The notes under the pieces were generated by a model, which was given only the letters and a program-made list of their open reading frames with translations, made no database searches and was not told the origin of the DNA. From Aquibacillus rhizosphaerae (GTDB lineage: Bacteria; Bacillota; Bacilli; Bacillales; Amphibacillaceae), in NCBI RefSeq assembly GCF_030282825.1, contig NZ_JASTZU010000063.1, positions 372,001-436,000 on the forward strand: 64,000 nucleotides of DNA, given 5' to 3'. Made by a program: the position numbers and the translations under genes. Positions 35,635-43,653 of the stretch are shown one piece after another (the stretch's first letter is position 1; every line of letters starts with the position of its first letter).

Positions 35635-36264
35635 GTGGATACGAAAAGAATCATAGATAAGCTAAAACAACGACAACCTGATATTTTAGGTAGTCAGAGC
35701 TTTTCAAAATTTGCAGTCTTTATACCATTAATTAAACAAGATAATCAGATCAATATCTTATTCGAGGTTCGTTCCGAAAAACTAAGACGACAACCGGGAG
35801 AGATTTGTTTTCCAGGCGGAAGAATTGATGAAAATGACAAAACGGCGAAAGATGCAGCGATTAGAGAAACGTCAGAAGAATTAGGGGTTATAAAAAAAAA
35901 TATAGTTGATGTTACTCCAATAGATTACGTTGTTTCTCCAATGGGAATGATTGTTTATCCCTTTGCAGGGCGAATAGACAATCCGGAGACAATAGAGCCT
36001 AACACAGAAGAAGTGGGGGAAATATTCACCGTACCTCTTACATACTTTCTTGAAACAAAACCAGAAAAACATCGGCTTACGTTAGGAATCCAGCCAGATG
36101 ACGATTTTCCGTTCGATCTTATTGATGGCGGGGAAAACTATAATTGGCGAACGTTAGAGGTAGATGAATATTTTTATAATTATGAAGGAAAAGTGATTTG
36201 GGGCCTAACGGCAAAAATTATTTCTCATTTTGCGGAAATAATCCAGGAAGATTTCAATGTCTAA
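35635..36264 (+). CDS. Nudix hydrolase, CoA pyrophosphatase type
   Basis: A 209-residue Nudix enzyme. The Nudix box is GGRIDENDKTAKDAAIRETS followed by EELG, with the RExxEE metal-binding residues intact. It is preceded by the CoA-specific signature LRRQPGEICFPGG. These two together mark the NudL/PCD1 group that splits CoA into phosphopantetheine and ADP. Start GTG at 35635 behind GAGGTG. Monocistronic. Confidence 0.9.
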   Translation: MDTKRIIDKLKQRQPDILGSQSFSKFAVFIPLIKQDNQINILFEVRSEKLRRQPGEICFPGGRIDENDKTAKDAAIRETSEELGVIKKNIVDVTPIDYVVSPMGMIVYPFAGRIDNPETIEPNTEEVGEIFTVPLTYFLETKPEKHRLTLGIQPDDDFPFDLIDGGENYNWRTLEVDEYFYNYEGKVIWGLTAKIISHFAEIIQEDFNV

Positions 36265-36362
36265 TGTCATTCAAAGTAGATATATTACTTCTTAACGAGC
36301 ATATATGGTATTTGAAAGTACATAGTAGAAACAACAACGGGCATAAATTATTTTATCGATTC

Positions 36363-36407
36363 AAAGATGGCCACATCTAGTTTAAACTCCATGTGGCCAT
36401 CTTTTTT
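36363..36407 (+). terminator. Intrinsic terminator
   Basis: AAAGATGGCCACAT pairs with ATGTGGCCATCTTT, followed by TTT. It lies about 100 bases after the CoA Nudix gene. Confidence 0.88.
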
Positions 36408-36442
36408 AAGAAAAAAATTTATTAACTGTTTTAAAATGATGC

Positions 36443-36473
36443 TTGACTATAACGTAACGTAATACCTTATAGT
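36443..36473 (+). promoter_or_regulatory. MerR-type promoter with 19-bp spacer and dyad
   Basis: TTGACT and TATAGT are separated by 19 bases, the long spacing typical of MerR-controlled promoters. The inverted repeat ACTATAA/TTATAGT spans the spacer. It precedes the MerR gene by about 25 bases, so the regulator probably controls itself. Confidence 0.75.
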
Positions 36474-36497
36474 AACAAATGAAGGGAGGTCATCAAC

Positions 36498-37247
36498 TTG
36501 GTAATGAAAATAAAAGAAGTTGCTGACATAGTTGGAATAAGTGTGCGCACACTGCATCATTATGATGAAATCGGACTATTGAAACCTAAAACAAATAATA
36601 CAGGTTACCGCCTTTATTCTGAAGATGACCTTGAATTGTTACAGCAAATTATGTTCTTTAAGGAACTGGGATTCCCTTTAAAAAAGATAAAAGAAATCAT
36701 CAACAACCCTTCGTTTGATCGTAAGGAAGCACTAGAGGTTCACCGTAATATGTTAGTGGAAAAGCGTAGTCGTCTTGATAAGATGATAGAAATGATTAAT
36801 AAGACAATACAACATGTGAATGGAGAGGTTAATATGACCAATAAGGAAAAATTTGAAGGGTTTGACTTTAGTTACAATCCTTACGAAAAAGAAGCCCGGG
36901 AACGTTGGGGAGATAAAGCAGTAGATAATTCTAATGTCAAAATAGATTCCCTGTCTGATAATCAGCAAAAATTACTAAGTAACAAAATGAATGAGATCTA
37001 TCGTAATTTAGCAAATCTTCTTGAATATGCACCGGAATCTGATAAAACTCAAAAAGCGATCAAGGAATGGTATGATTTTTTAAACAACGAAACAGGTCAT
37101 CACTATTCACTTGAAGCATTTAAAGGATTAGGCCAAATATATGTTGCAGACGAACGCTTTACAGAAAATATTGATAAATTTGGAGAAGGGTTAGCAGTAT
37201 ATATGTGTAATGCAATGGAAGTTTTTGCGGATAGGAATAAACAATAA
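36498..37247 (+). CDS. MerR-family activator with TipAS effector domain (Mta-like)
   Basis: A 249-residue regulator. Residues 3-75 are the MerR winged helix (IKEVADIVGISVRTLHHYDE; GYRLYSEDDLELLQQIMFFK). A dimerisation coiled coil follows (about 78-115), then a TipAS globin-like drug-binding domain (about 125-245) ending GLGQIYVADERFTENIDKFG. It closely resembles B. subtilis Mta, a multidrug-transporter activator. The TTG at 36498 is ideally spaced from GGGAGGT. No efflux gene adjoins. Confidence 0.9.
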   Translation: MVMKIKEVADIVGISVRTLHHYDEIGLLKPKTNNTGYRLYSEDDLELLQQIMFFKELGFPLKKIKEIINNPSFDRKEALEVHRNMLVEKRSRLDKMIEMINKTIQHVNGEVNMTNKEKFEGFDFSYNPYEKEARERWGDKAVDNSNVKIDSLSDNQQKLLSNKMNEIYRNLANLLEYAPESDKTQKAIKEWYDFLNNETGHHYSLEAFKGLGQIYVADERFTENIDKFGEGLAVYMCNAMEVFADRNKQ

Positions 37248-37253
37248 TTTAGG

Positions 37254-37284
37254 AAAGCGCACTTCTTTAGGGAGTGTGCTTTTA
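37254..37284 (+). terminator. Terminator of the MerR gene
   Basis: AAAGCGCACT pairs with AGTGTGCTTT (one wobble), followed by TTAAAG. Confidence 0.8.
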
Positions 37285-37466
37285 AAGTAATATATATTTA
37301 GCACCGGGAAAATTTTGAGAAACTATTAGTCTAGCGAGCTATACTCATTACTTGCGATTACAACGAAAAAGATGCCAACCTTCGTTAGGTCTTCGGTCAA
37401 AAAATAGGTTGATGAAAGATAGACTTATGTTTCTAAGGAAGTCTTCCATATTTAACAGCTTATGTG

Positions 37467-37499
37467 AAGACTAGCTGAGTCCGTTTCAGCTAGTCTTTT
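37467..37499. terminator. Stem-loop downstream of the oxidoreductase gene
   Basis: AAGACTAGCTGA pairs perfectly with TCAGCTAGTCTT. The T-run is on the plus-strand side, so it may end a plus-strand transcript as well. Bases 37285-37466 contain no gene I can support. Confidence 0.6.
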
Positions 37500-37525
37500 G
37501 ATAACGGTAAGATTATATCGCTAAT

Positions 37526-38506
37526 TTATTTGTCTACTTTCAATATAATTTTTCCAATATTTTTATTACTTTCCATGAGGAGATGTGCTTGCTGAACATC
37601 CTCCAATGGGAATACTCTATCAACGATTGGCTTTAGTTTATTTTGGTTAAATAATGGCAGTGCATTTTTGGTGAAATCACTTGTAAGTTCAGCCTTGTAT
37701 TCGTCTGTTCTTGGTGTAAGTAGTGTACCTTTTAAGTGAATTCGTTTTGCCATGAGCTCCATTAAATTAACTTGTTCTAACTTTGCACCACCTAATAATC
37801 CAATTAGAATCCAACGACCATCTAGAGCGATACTAGATAAATTTTTCTTGTAATATGAGGCACCAATAAAATCAAGAATTACATCTACCCCACGTGAATT
37901 TGTTATATTTGCTATTTCTTCTTCGAATGCTCGTTCTTTATAATTAATGCCTACATCTGCCCCTAGTGATAGACAAACATCTAATTTTTCTGTCGATCCA
38001 GCAGTTGTAATTACGTGTGCATCGCGGAGTTGTTTAGCGAGTTGAATTGCAGCAGTGCCAACGCCACTGCCTCCAGCATGGATGAGTACAGACTCATTCT
38101 TTTTTAAATTACCGAGCCAGAATAAAGTTTGATAAGCAGTTAAAAATACTTCTGGAATTGCTGCTGCTTCCTCAAAAGATAAATGATCAGGGATTTTCAT
38201 TACTCGATTAGCAGGCATGACTGCATATTCTGCATACGCTCCCCCATTAACTAATCCCATCACTCTTTCACCAGTTTTTAAAGCAGTTTCAGGACCGGAT
38301 TTTTCAATGATCCCTGATACTTCAATACCGAGGATAGGATTAGAGCGGTAACCAGATTGCCCTTTTCGGCTGATAATGTCGGTACGGTTAATAGCGGCAG
38401 CTTTTACTTTTATTAATACTTGACCAGGTTCTATTTCGGGTGTAGGTTGTTCACTTATCTTTAACTGTTCGACTCCACCTGGTTTATTTACGATAATTGC
38501 TCTCAT
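37526..38506 (-). CDS. Quinone oxidoreductase, PIG3-type medium-chain reductase
   Basis: A 326-residue zinc-free MDR enzyme. GroES-like N-domain (MRAIIVNKPGGVEQLKI; AAAINRTDIISRKGQ), then the Rossmann NADPH motif HAGGSGVGTAAIQLAK. The family reduces quinones with NADPH. I start it at the ATG at 38506, preceded by AAAAGGAG. The same frame stays open to 38788 only because it runs through a repeat, so that 94-residue extension is not protein. Confidence 0.93.
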   Translation of the reverse strand: MRAIIVNKPGGVEQLKISEQPTPEIEPGQVLIKVKAAAINRTDIISRKGQSGYRSNPILGIEVSGIIEKSGPETALKTGERVMGLVNGGAYAEYAVMPANRVMKIPDHLSFEEAAAIPEVFLTAYQTLFWLGNLKKNESVLIHAGGSGVGTAAIQLAKQLRDAHVITTAGSTEKLDVCLSLGADVGINYKERAFEEEIANITNSRGVDVILDFIGASYYKKNLSSIALDGRWILIGLLGGAKLEQVNLMELMAKRIHLKGTLLTPRTDEYKAELTSDFTKNALPLFNQNKLKPIVDRVFPLEDVQQAHLLMESNKNIGKIILKVDK

Positions 38507-38599
38507 ATGAAAACTCCTTTTAATTGAAAATGGTGGTTCTTTTTTTAGTGATGTACTTTTCACTATGTCCGTAGTAATTACTTTTAAAAGTTTTAATAA

Positions 38600-38790
38600 A
38601 TGAATGTTCTGAACCGTTCTGGAAGAATACTTCGCTTTCCATTGGCACGACCTCTGCCTCCTCAGAAGCAAATGCTTTCGGTGGGCCGAGTAACCGCAGG
38701 CCCAAAGAGCGCTTCTTCCGGGGTCTTCACCTCGCGCTGTTCCCATAAGGAGTCTTCGTATTCTGCCTTCCCTTTTATAGCTCTCCAATT
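38600..38790. repeat. Dispersed intergenic repeat, family A, copy 2
   Basis: Elements shared with other copies: CGCTTTCC, CTGCCTCCTC, GGGGTCTTC, CTCGCGCT and GTATTCTGCC. Two G/C-rich inverted segments (GGTGGGCC and GGCCC) fold internally. It lies upstream of the oxidoreductase gene and would be transcribed only if that promoter lies beyond it. Confidence 0.7.
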
Positions 38791-38844
38791 TTGAGATAGA
38801 AGTTAGTTAATATTTATTGTATTATTTTCACTTGAAAGAAAACT

Positions 38845-38910
38845 ATCCTAACGAAGGAAATACACAGAGGCTCAGCGCGAGCCCACGGAAAGCGTAGTGT
38901 ATTTCCGAAG
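38845..38910. repeat. Short inverted repeat related to family A
   Basis: GGAAATACAC and GTGTATTTCC flank AGAGGCTCAGCGCGAGC and CCACGGAAAGCG, which are reverse-complement fragments of family A. A 66-base mini copy. Beyond it to 39146 I see only AT-rich DNA. Confidence 0.6.
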
Positions 38911-39146
38911 TGATGAACGAATCACTAATCTAACGAACTATGTAGGGAAATCAACATAGCAGTTAGTGCAGACTTAATATTAATAGTGAATAGTCAAAAA
39001 AACTTGTAATACAAATAGTTTTATTTGGTATTACATTAGCATAAAAAAAGCATGATAGCATGGTTCGTGTTTAGTCGATTCGAAATCATATTCAGATATG
39101 TGTCTTTTTCAGAATTTCGGGTATATATAAAAGAGGGATAGGAGGA

Positions 39147-40446
39147 GTGGATAACAATCAAACAAAAAAAACTATGGATTAAAATACGTGACAGTTTTTG
39201 GTTTGTACCTGCAATATATAGCGTTATTGCTATGTTGATGGTATTGATGATGAATTTTATTGATATGTGGCTAATATCAAGTTTTGAATATGATTTACCA
39301 AAATTTCTGATTACAAGCCAAGATGTTGCTAAGGATCTTTATGCATCTTTAGTTACTGCGATTTTAACCATGACAACAATTAGTTTTTCAGTAATTATGG
39401 TAGTGCTCACTACATATTCTACTCAGTTTTCACCACGAACACTTCAGGACTTTATGCGTAGCAAAACAACGCATCACGTGCTAGGAGTATTTTGTTTTGG
39501 CTTTATTTTTGCATTACTTTATCTTGTGTTTGTGGGGAAAGAAGAAGCAGTTATTGGTCCATTTTTTATGGTTGTTATTGCTATGATTTGTCTAGCATTT
39601 TTTATTTATTTTATCCATCATTCTGCTAGGTGGCTCCAGGTTAACAACCTTATTGGAAAGATCTATTATGATAGTTCTAGGGTAATTAATGATGCCTTTT
39701 CTGAAAGAGAAACTTATGAGTATGAAACATGGGCGAAAGAAGATGTTAACCGAATTAAGCAACAAACAAAACACGTACACTTATCTGCAGAAACAGGTTA
39801 TGTACAAAGTGTGGAATGGGAATCCTTAGTTAACTGGGCAAAAAGACAAAAATGTGTCATTGATTTACATGTGAATGCCGGTGATTACGTGATGGAAGGT
39901 CTACCGGTAGCAAGTTTGTATGCTTTAGATGATGCAGACGAAATGGGTAGTATCACACAATTTATTATTATTGGTTCCGAACGTACAGATTTGGAAGATA
40001 TTGAATTTTTAATTCAAAAATTAGTTGAAATTGCTTTAAGAGCTATATCACCATCTATAAATGATCCACATACAGCGATTAATAGTATTAACCGAATTGG
40101 ATCGATGCTTATTAAACTAGGTCATATTTACAAAGAAGTTAGTTATATAACCGATGATGAGAATAGGTTGCGGATCATGAAGCAAACACAGCGTTATGAA
40201 GATTTGTTGTATAAGAGTTTTTATCAGATTAAGCATTATGCTCAAGGTGATGTGTCTATTTATTACAGCTTAATTGAAGTATTATACAAGATTGTACTTG
40301 TGTGTGATGATAGGAAAATTCAAAAGAAAGTATGGAACTTTCACTATTATATAGTAAATGCTATTGAATGGGATTCCTTACAAGATTTGGATCGTAAACA
40401 CTTAGAATCTATTTATGAAGAACTTAAAAAAGTGTGCAAAAGCTAA
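39147..40446 (+). CDS. DUF2254 membrane protein with disrupted or slippage-dependent start
   Basis: The protein reads KLWIKIRDSFWFVPAIYS, the typical DUF2254 start, then four membrane helices (about the first 130 residues) and a soluble region with HLSAETGYVQSVEWESLVNW and AISPSINDPHTAINSINR. In frame there is no ATG, GTG or TTG before the first helix except a late ATG at 39226; only ATA (39151) or ATC follow AGGAGG. A GTG at 39147 with AGGAGG upstream is one base out of frame, and removing one A from the A8 run at 39164-39171 gives MDNNQTKKLWIKIR. Function of DUF2254 is unknown. Confidence 0.85.
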
Positions 40447-40480
40447 GGGGGAAAGAAACAAAATAAACAATGTTGTATGT

Positions 40481-40513
40481 AAGTGACTATTAACCCTTTG
40501 TTAGTAGTCACTT
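40481..40513. terminator. Bidirectional stem-loop between convergent genes
   Basis: AAGTGACTATTAAC pairs with GTTAGTAGTCACTT (one wobble). Confidence 0.75.
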
Positions 40514-40528
40514 ATTATGGGAAACTAA

Positions 40529-41194
40529 TTAAGATGCAAAAATAGGCCACTTGTTTTTGATAGCGATTTTCTTCATTTCTTGGTCTGGGTTAACAATAAT
40601 TGGATGTTGCACATATCGGAGAAGAGGTATATCACTTTCACTATCAGCATAAGCCCAAATGTCATTCGTTGGATTTTCGACTATATTATTCTTTATCCAC
40701 TCTTGTACTTTTCTTACTTTTTCATCACCGTTAACGATTTGACCAATTTCACCTGTACAAAGACCATTATGATTATATAATAACTCTGTACTAATTACAT
40801 GAACGTTTAATTGTAGTTCTTTGGTAAAAGCTTTTAAAAATGGATACAGTGCACCAGACAATACAATAATCGTGTCACCGTTTTTTTGATGTTCACGGAT
40901 TTTTTCTACAAGCCCATGATGTACATCTTGTTTTCCGATATCAACAAGTTCTTGAAAAAACAAATCTAATTCCATGCTCGTTTTTCCTTTGAATGTTTTA
41001 GCAAATCCTCGAAAAAAATGATGCTTAAAAGCGCTTTTTCCTTTTATTGGACTTATAGCTATTGCTTTTACTAATCCAGTTAATAGAACTCCCCATTGCT
41101 TCATATTAAATGTTTTTTTACCTACTTCGAACATTACTTTAAAAGAGTTTCCTTGATAAAGTGTTCCGTCAAAATCCACTGTTACAATTGCCAA
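40529..41194 (-). CDS. HAD-superfamily phosphatase, SerB-like (HAD-IB)
   Basis: A protein of about 221 residues. HAD motif I is TVDFDGTLYQ with the Asp nucleophile, motif II is IIVLSGA, and motifs III/IV are the Lys near GDEKVRKV and ADSESDIPLL. A helical cap lies between residues 15 and 90. HAD-IB members hydrolyse phosphoserine or related monoesters; the substrate is not evident. I prefer the TTG at 41194, because GAGGTG is too close to the first TTG (41200). Confidence 0.85.
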   Translation of the reverse strand: MAIVTVDFDGTLYQGNSFKVMFEVGKKTFNMKQWGVLLTGLVKAIAISPIKGKSAFKHHFFRGFAKTFKGKTSMELDLFFQELVDIGKQDVHHGLVEKIREHQKNGDTIIVLSGALYPFLKAFTKELQLNVHVISTELLYNHNGLCTGEIGQIVNGDEKVRKVQEWIKNNIVENPTNDIWAYADSESDIPLLRYVQHPIIVNPDQEMKKIAIKNKWPIFAS

Positions 41195-41348
41195 ATCCAA
41201 TCACCTCAGACTTTTCTAGTAATTATAAGCTAGATTATAAGGGATGTAAATGAAATGGATATCCCTAGTGGCAGGAAGTAAAAGTAAAAGAAGGATTTTT
41301 CTCGTCTAATTGGTAACCATAATTTATATAGTATATGATTTCTATTTT

Positions 41349-41362
41349 TGAAAACGCTTTAG
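41349..41362. promoter_or_regulatory. cre-like site upstream of acetate transporter
   Basis: TGAAAACGCTTTAG matches TGWAANCGNTNWCA at 12 of 14 positions. It sits about 60 bases upstream of the promoter, where CcpA usually activates. Confidence 0.5.
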
Positions 41363-41420
41363 GTTAAATGTACTACTTTTGCTTGGTTTAATCTGGTTTC
41401 TTTGATGGCGAAAATTGTGA

Positions 41421-41449
41421 TTGACACCACTTCATTTATCCTATAAATT
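41421..41449 (+). promoter_or_regulatory. Promoter of acetate transporter gene
   Basis: Consensus TTGACA followed after 17 bases by TAAATT, about 30 bases before the gene start. Confidence 0.6.
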
Positions 41450-41481
41450 ATTTAAGTATGTTTCATTTTAAGGAGGAAATA

Positions 41482-42096
41482 ATGGAGACTCAGAATCAAA
41501 CAGAAATCAAAATAACAACTGCAGATCCGTCAGCGTTAGGCCTGTTCGGTCTCGCAATTGTAACGTTAGTAGCATCATCTCAAAAATTGGGTTTAACTGA
41601 AGGCCTTTCGTATGTAATACCATGGGCTTTTTTCTTAGGAGGAATAGCACAATTAATTGCCGCAGTTCTAGATTCTAAGCATAATAACATCTTTGGGACA
41701 ACGGCATTTGGAGCATTTGGACTATTTTGGTTCGGTGTGGGCACAACTTGGCTAATTCAATTAGGCTTTTTTGGTGAAAATCTAGCTACAAATGGAGATC
41801 CTAAGCAACTTGGTTTTGCATTTATAGGATATTTAATTTTTTGTATATTTATGACAATTGGAGCTATGGAAACACACAAAGTATTATTTTTTATATTTGT
41901 CTTTATTGACTTTCTATTTATAGGGTTGTCGTTAAGTTCATTCAATGTTATGTATGAAGTAACTCATATGGTGGCAGCAGTGGCAGAGTTGTGTATTGCC
42001 TTATTGTCTTTTTATGGTTCAGGGGCTATCGTGTTAAATACACATTTCGGAAAGGTAGTTCTCCCTCTCGGAAAACCATTTGGGATTTTTAAGTAA
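41482..42096 (+). CDS. satP: Acetate/succinate uptake transporter (GPR1/FUN34/YaaH)
   Basis: A 204-residue membrane protein with six helices. The signature is ADPSALGLFGLAIVTL near the N-terminus (family NPAPLGL variant), followed by GTTAFGAFGLFWFGVG and a C-terminal helix near ELCIALLSFYGSGA. The family forms hexameric acetate channels. ATG after AAGGAGG. A cre-like site and a good promoter lie upstream. Monocistronic with terminator. Confidence 0.93.
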   Translation: METQNQTEIKITTADPSALGLFGLAIVTLVASSQKLGLTEGLSYVIPWAFFLGGIAQLIAAVLDSKHNNIFGTTAFGAFGLFWFGVGTTWLIQLGFFGENLATNGDPKQLGFAFIGYLIFCIFMTIGAMETHKVLFFIFVFIDFLFIGLSLSSFNVMYEVTHMVAAVAELCIALLSFYGSGAIVLNTHFGKVVLPLGKPFGIFK

Positions 42097-42118
42097 TTAA
42101 GAAAATGGGTTGTAAATT

Positions 42119-42155
42119 AAAAGGCAAGTGGCTATTAAAAAGCTGCTTGCCTTTT
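42119..42155 (+). terminator. Terminator of the acetate transporter gene
   Basis: AAAAGGCAAG pairs with CTTGCCTTTT, extended by GGCT/AGCT. Confidence 0.85.
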
Positions 42156-42463
42156 GCACTTGCTTTTTTAGGATAATTGTCGTTTTAAAAAACCATGATA
42201 GGATTTAACGTTTCGTTTTCAGCGGGATTAATAAAAAGTATTGGATATATATGTTAAGATATAGTGACCTTTTAAATAGGTTTGGACTTTTCAACCAGCA
42301 TTACTATCTTTAAAATGGTTTTATCGATGAAATATTTTCGAGAAACATAGCTAAGAAAAACGGTATAAATAGTAGCTTTTTCTTGTGAAAAAACTTGGCA
42401 ATAATATAATAAACAAATAGTGATGTATAATTAAACTATCCAAAGCTACTAGGAGTGATAAGA
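42156..42463. other. Intergenic leader of scrR
   Basis: About 300 AT-rich bases with no reading frame I accept. A ribosome binding site (AGGAGTG) ends it before the GTG of scrR. No cre site or operator as clear as those downstream was found here. Confidence 0.4.
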
Positions 42464-43453
42464 GTGGCAACAATTAAAGAAATAGCATCAATGGCTAACG
42501 TGTCACGTACAACGGTTTCCCGTGTTTTAAATAACTCTGGATACGTTAGTGAAGAAGTTAGAAAAAGAATTATTAAAGTAATTGAAGAAACTGGTTATGT
42601 GCCAAGCCAACAAGCAAAATCATTAAGAACAAAAAAAACAAAAGTAATCGGTGTGATTCTCCCTACGATAAAAACAGAAACCTCCGGGCGACTAGTTGCG
42701 GGTATGGATGATGAATTATCTGAAGCAGGATATCAAATTTTATTGGCTAATACCAATCATGAAAAACAAAAAGAAATTGAGTTTTTACAATTACTAAAAG
42801 TGAGGCAAGTTGATGGGATTATACTTGCAGCAACAAATGTAAATGATTTGTTGGTGGAAAAGATAAAACAATTAGATATTCCTTTTGTTGCAATTGGCCA
42901 AGAAATCTCTGATGTTTCTAATATCCTTTACGATGATTATCAAGCTGCCAAAGACATAACCTCCTTATTTATAAACAAAGGGCATCAACAAATTGGTTTT
43001 ATTGGTGTTGACGAATCTGACCTAGCGGTTGGTATGTGGAGGAAAAAAGGTTTTTTTGATCAGATGGAAGAAAAAGGTCTATCCGTTGAGGAAGCTTGGG
43101 TGGAGCAAGGTGTTTTTAATATTCAGTCTGGTTATGAAGCTATGTCTAGAATCATTCAAAACTCCAATCAAACACCTACAGCTGTGTTTGCCGTGACCGA
43201 TCGTCTCGCAATAGGGGCTATAAGGTGGCTTAATGAGCATAGTTATGCAATTCCAAGTGACATGGCAATTGCTGGAGTTGGTGCATCTGAATTATCTAAT
43301 TATATCACCCCTCCATTAACAACAGTTGATTATGAAAATGAAAAAGCTGGAAAAGAAGCCGCTAAGCTTATCTTAAGACAAATTGAAAAAAATAATAAAG
43401 TAATAGAAAAAATTACTTTAAATTATAGACTTTTAGAAAGAGATAGTGTATGA
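42464..43453 (+). CDS. scrR: LacI-family repressor of the sucrose operon
   Basis: A 329-residue LacI-type regulator. The helix-turn-helix (MATIKEIASMANVSRTTVSR, then VLNNSGYVSEE) and hinge helix (PSQQAKSLRTKKT) occupy residues 1-58, and the periplasmic-binding-like effector domain the rest. The GTG at 42464 gives the standard MATIKEIA start. Position before a sucrose PTS, fructokinase and sucrose-6-phosphate hydrolase identifies it as ScrR by context. TGGAATCGATTCCA operators lie directly downstream. Confidence 0.9.
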   Translation: MATIKEIASMANVSRTTVSRVLNNSGYVSEEVRKRIIKVIEETGYVPSQQAKSLRTKKTKVIGVILPTIKTETSGRLVAGMDDELSEAGYQILLANTNHEKQKEIEFLQLLKVRQVDGIILAATNVNDLLVEKIKQLDIPFVAIGQEISDVSNILYDDYQAAKDITSLFINKGHQQIGFIGVDESDLAVGMWRKKGFFDQMEEKGLSVEEAWVEQGVFNIQSGYEAMSRIIQNSNQTPTAVFAVTDRLAIGAIRWLNEHSYAIPSDMAIAGVGASELSNYITPPLTTVDYENEKAGKEAAKLILRQIEKNNKVIEKITLNYRLLERDSV

Positions 43454-43458
43454 TTTTG

Positions 43459-43507
43459 TGTGTAATCGATTCCATAAACTTTCGGGTGTTTTAGGAACGA
43501 TTACACA
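43459..43507 (+). terminator. Terminator of scrR overlapping an operator-like sequence
   Basis: GTGTAATCG-A-TTCC pairs with GGAA-C-GATTACAC and is followed by GTTTTTAT. The left arm contains ATCGATTCCAT, nine of whose bases match the scr operators. Confidence 0.7.
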
Positions 43508-43555
43508 TAAAGTTTTTATAGATTTACTAAAGAGAAAAATATATTATAAACAATG

Positions 43556-43569
43556 TGGAATCGATTCCA
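43556..43569. promoter_or_regulatory. ScrR operator 1
   Basis: TGGAATCGATTCCA is a perfect 14-base palindrome of the LacI-family type, 85 bases before scrA and close to an AT-rich promoter-like stretch (TATTATAAAC). Confidence 0.8.
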
Positions 43570-43615
43570 CCAAAGGCGATATGTTATAAAGAACATAATT
43601 ATTTTGTAACTAATA

Positions 43616-43629
43616 TGGAATCGATTCCA
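43616..43629. promoter_or_regulatory. ScrR operator 2
   Basis: Second perfect TGGAATCGATTCCA, 60 bases after the first, next to the scrA ribosome binding site. Centre spacing of 60 bases allows looping on the same face only approximately (about 5.7 turns). Confidence 0.8.
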
Positions 43630-43653
43630 TAAAAATAAGGGAGAGTGAATCAA

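Noticed and set aside
38507-38788. 94-residue N-terminal extension of the quinone oxidoreductase
   Set aside because: It is translated repeat DNA; the family-typical start with ribosome binding site is at 38506.
42207-42222. cre-like AACGTTTCGTTTTCA before scrR
   Set aside because: Too many mismatches to the cre pattern at the key positions.
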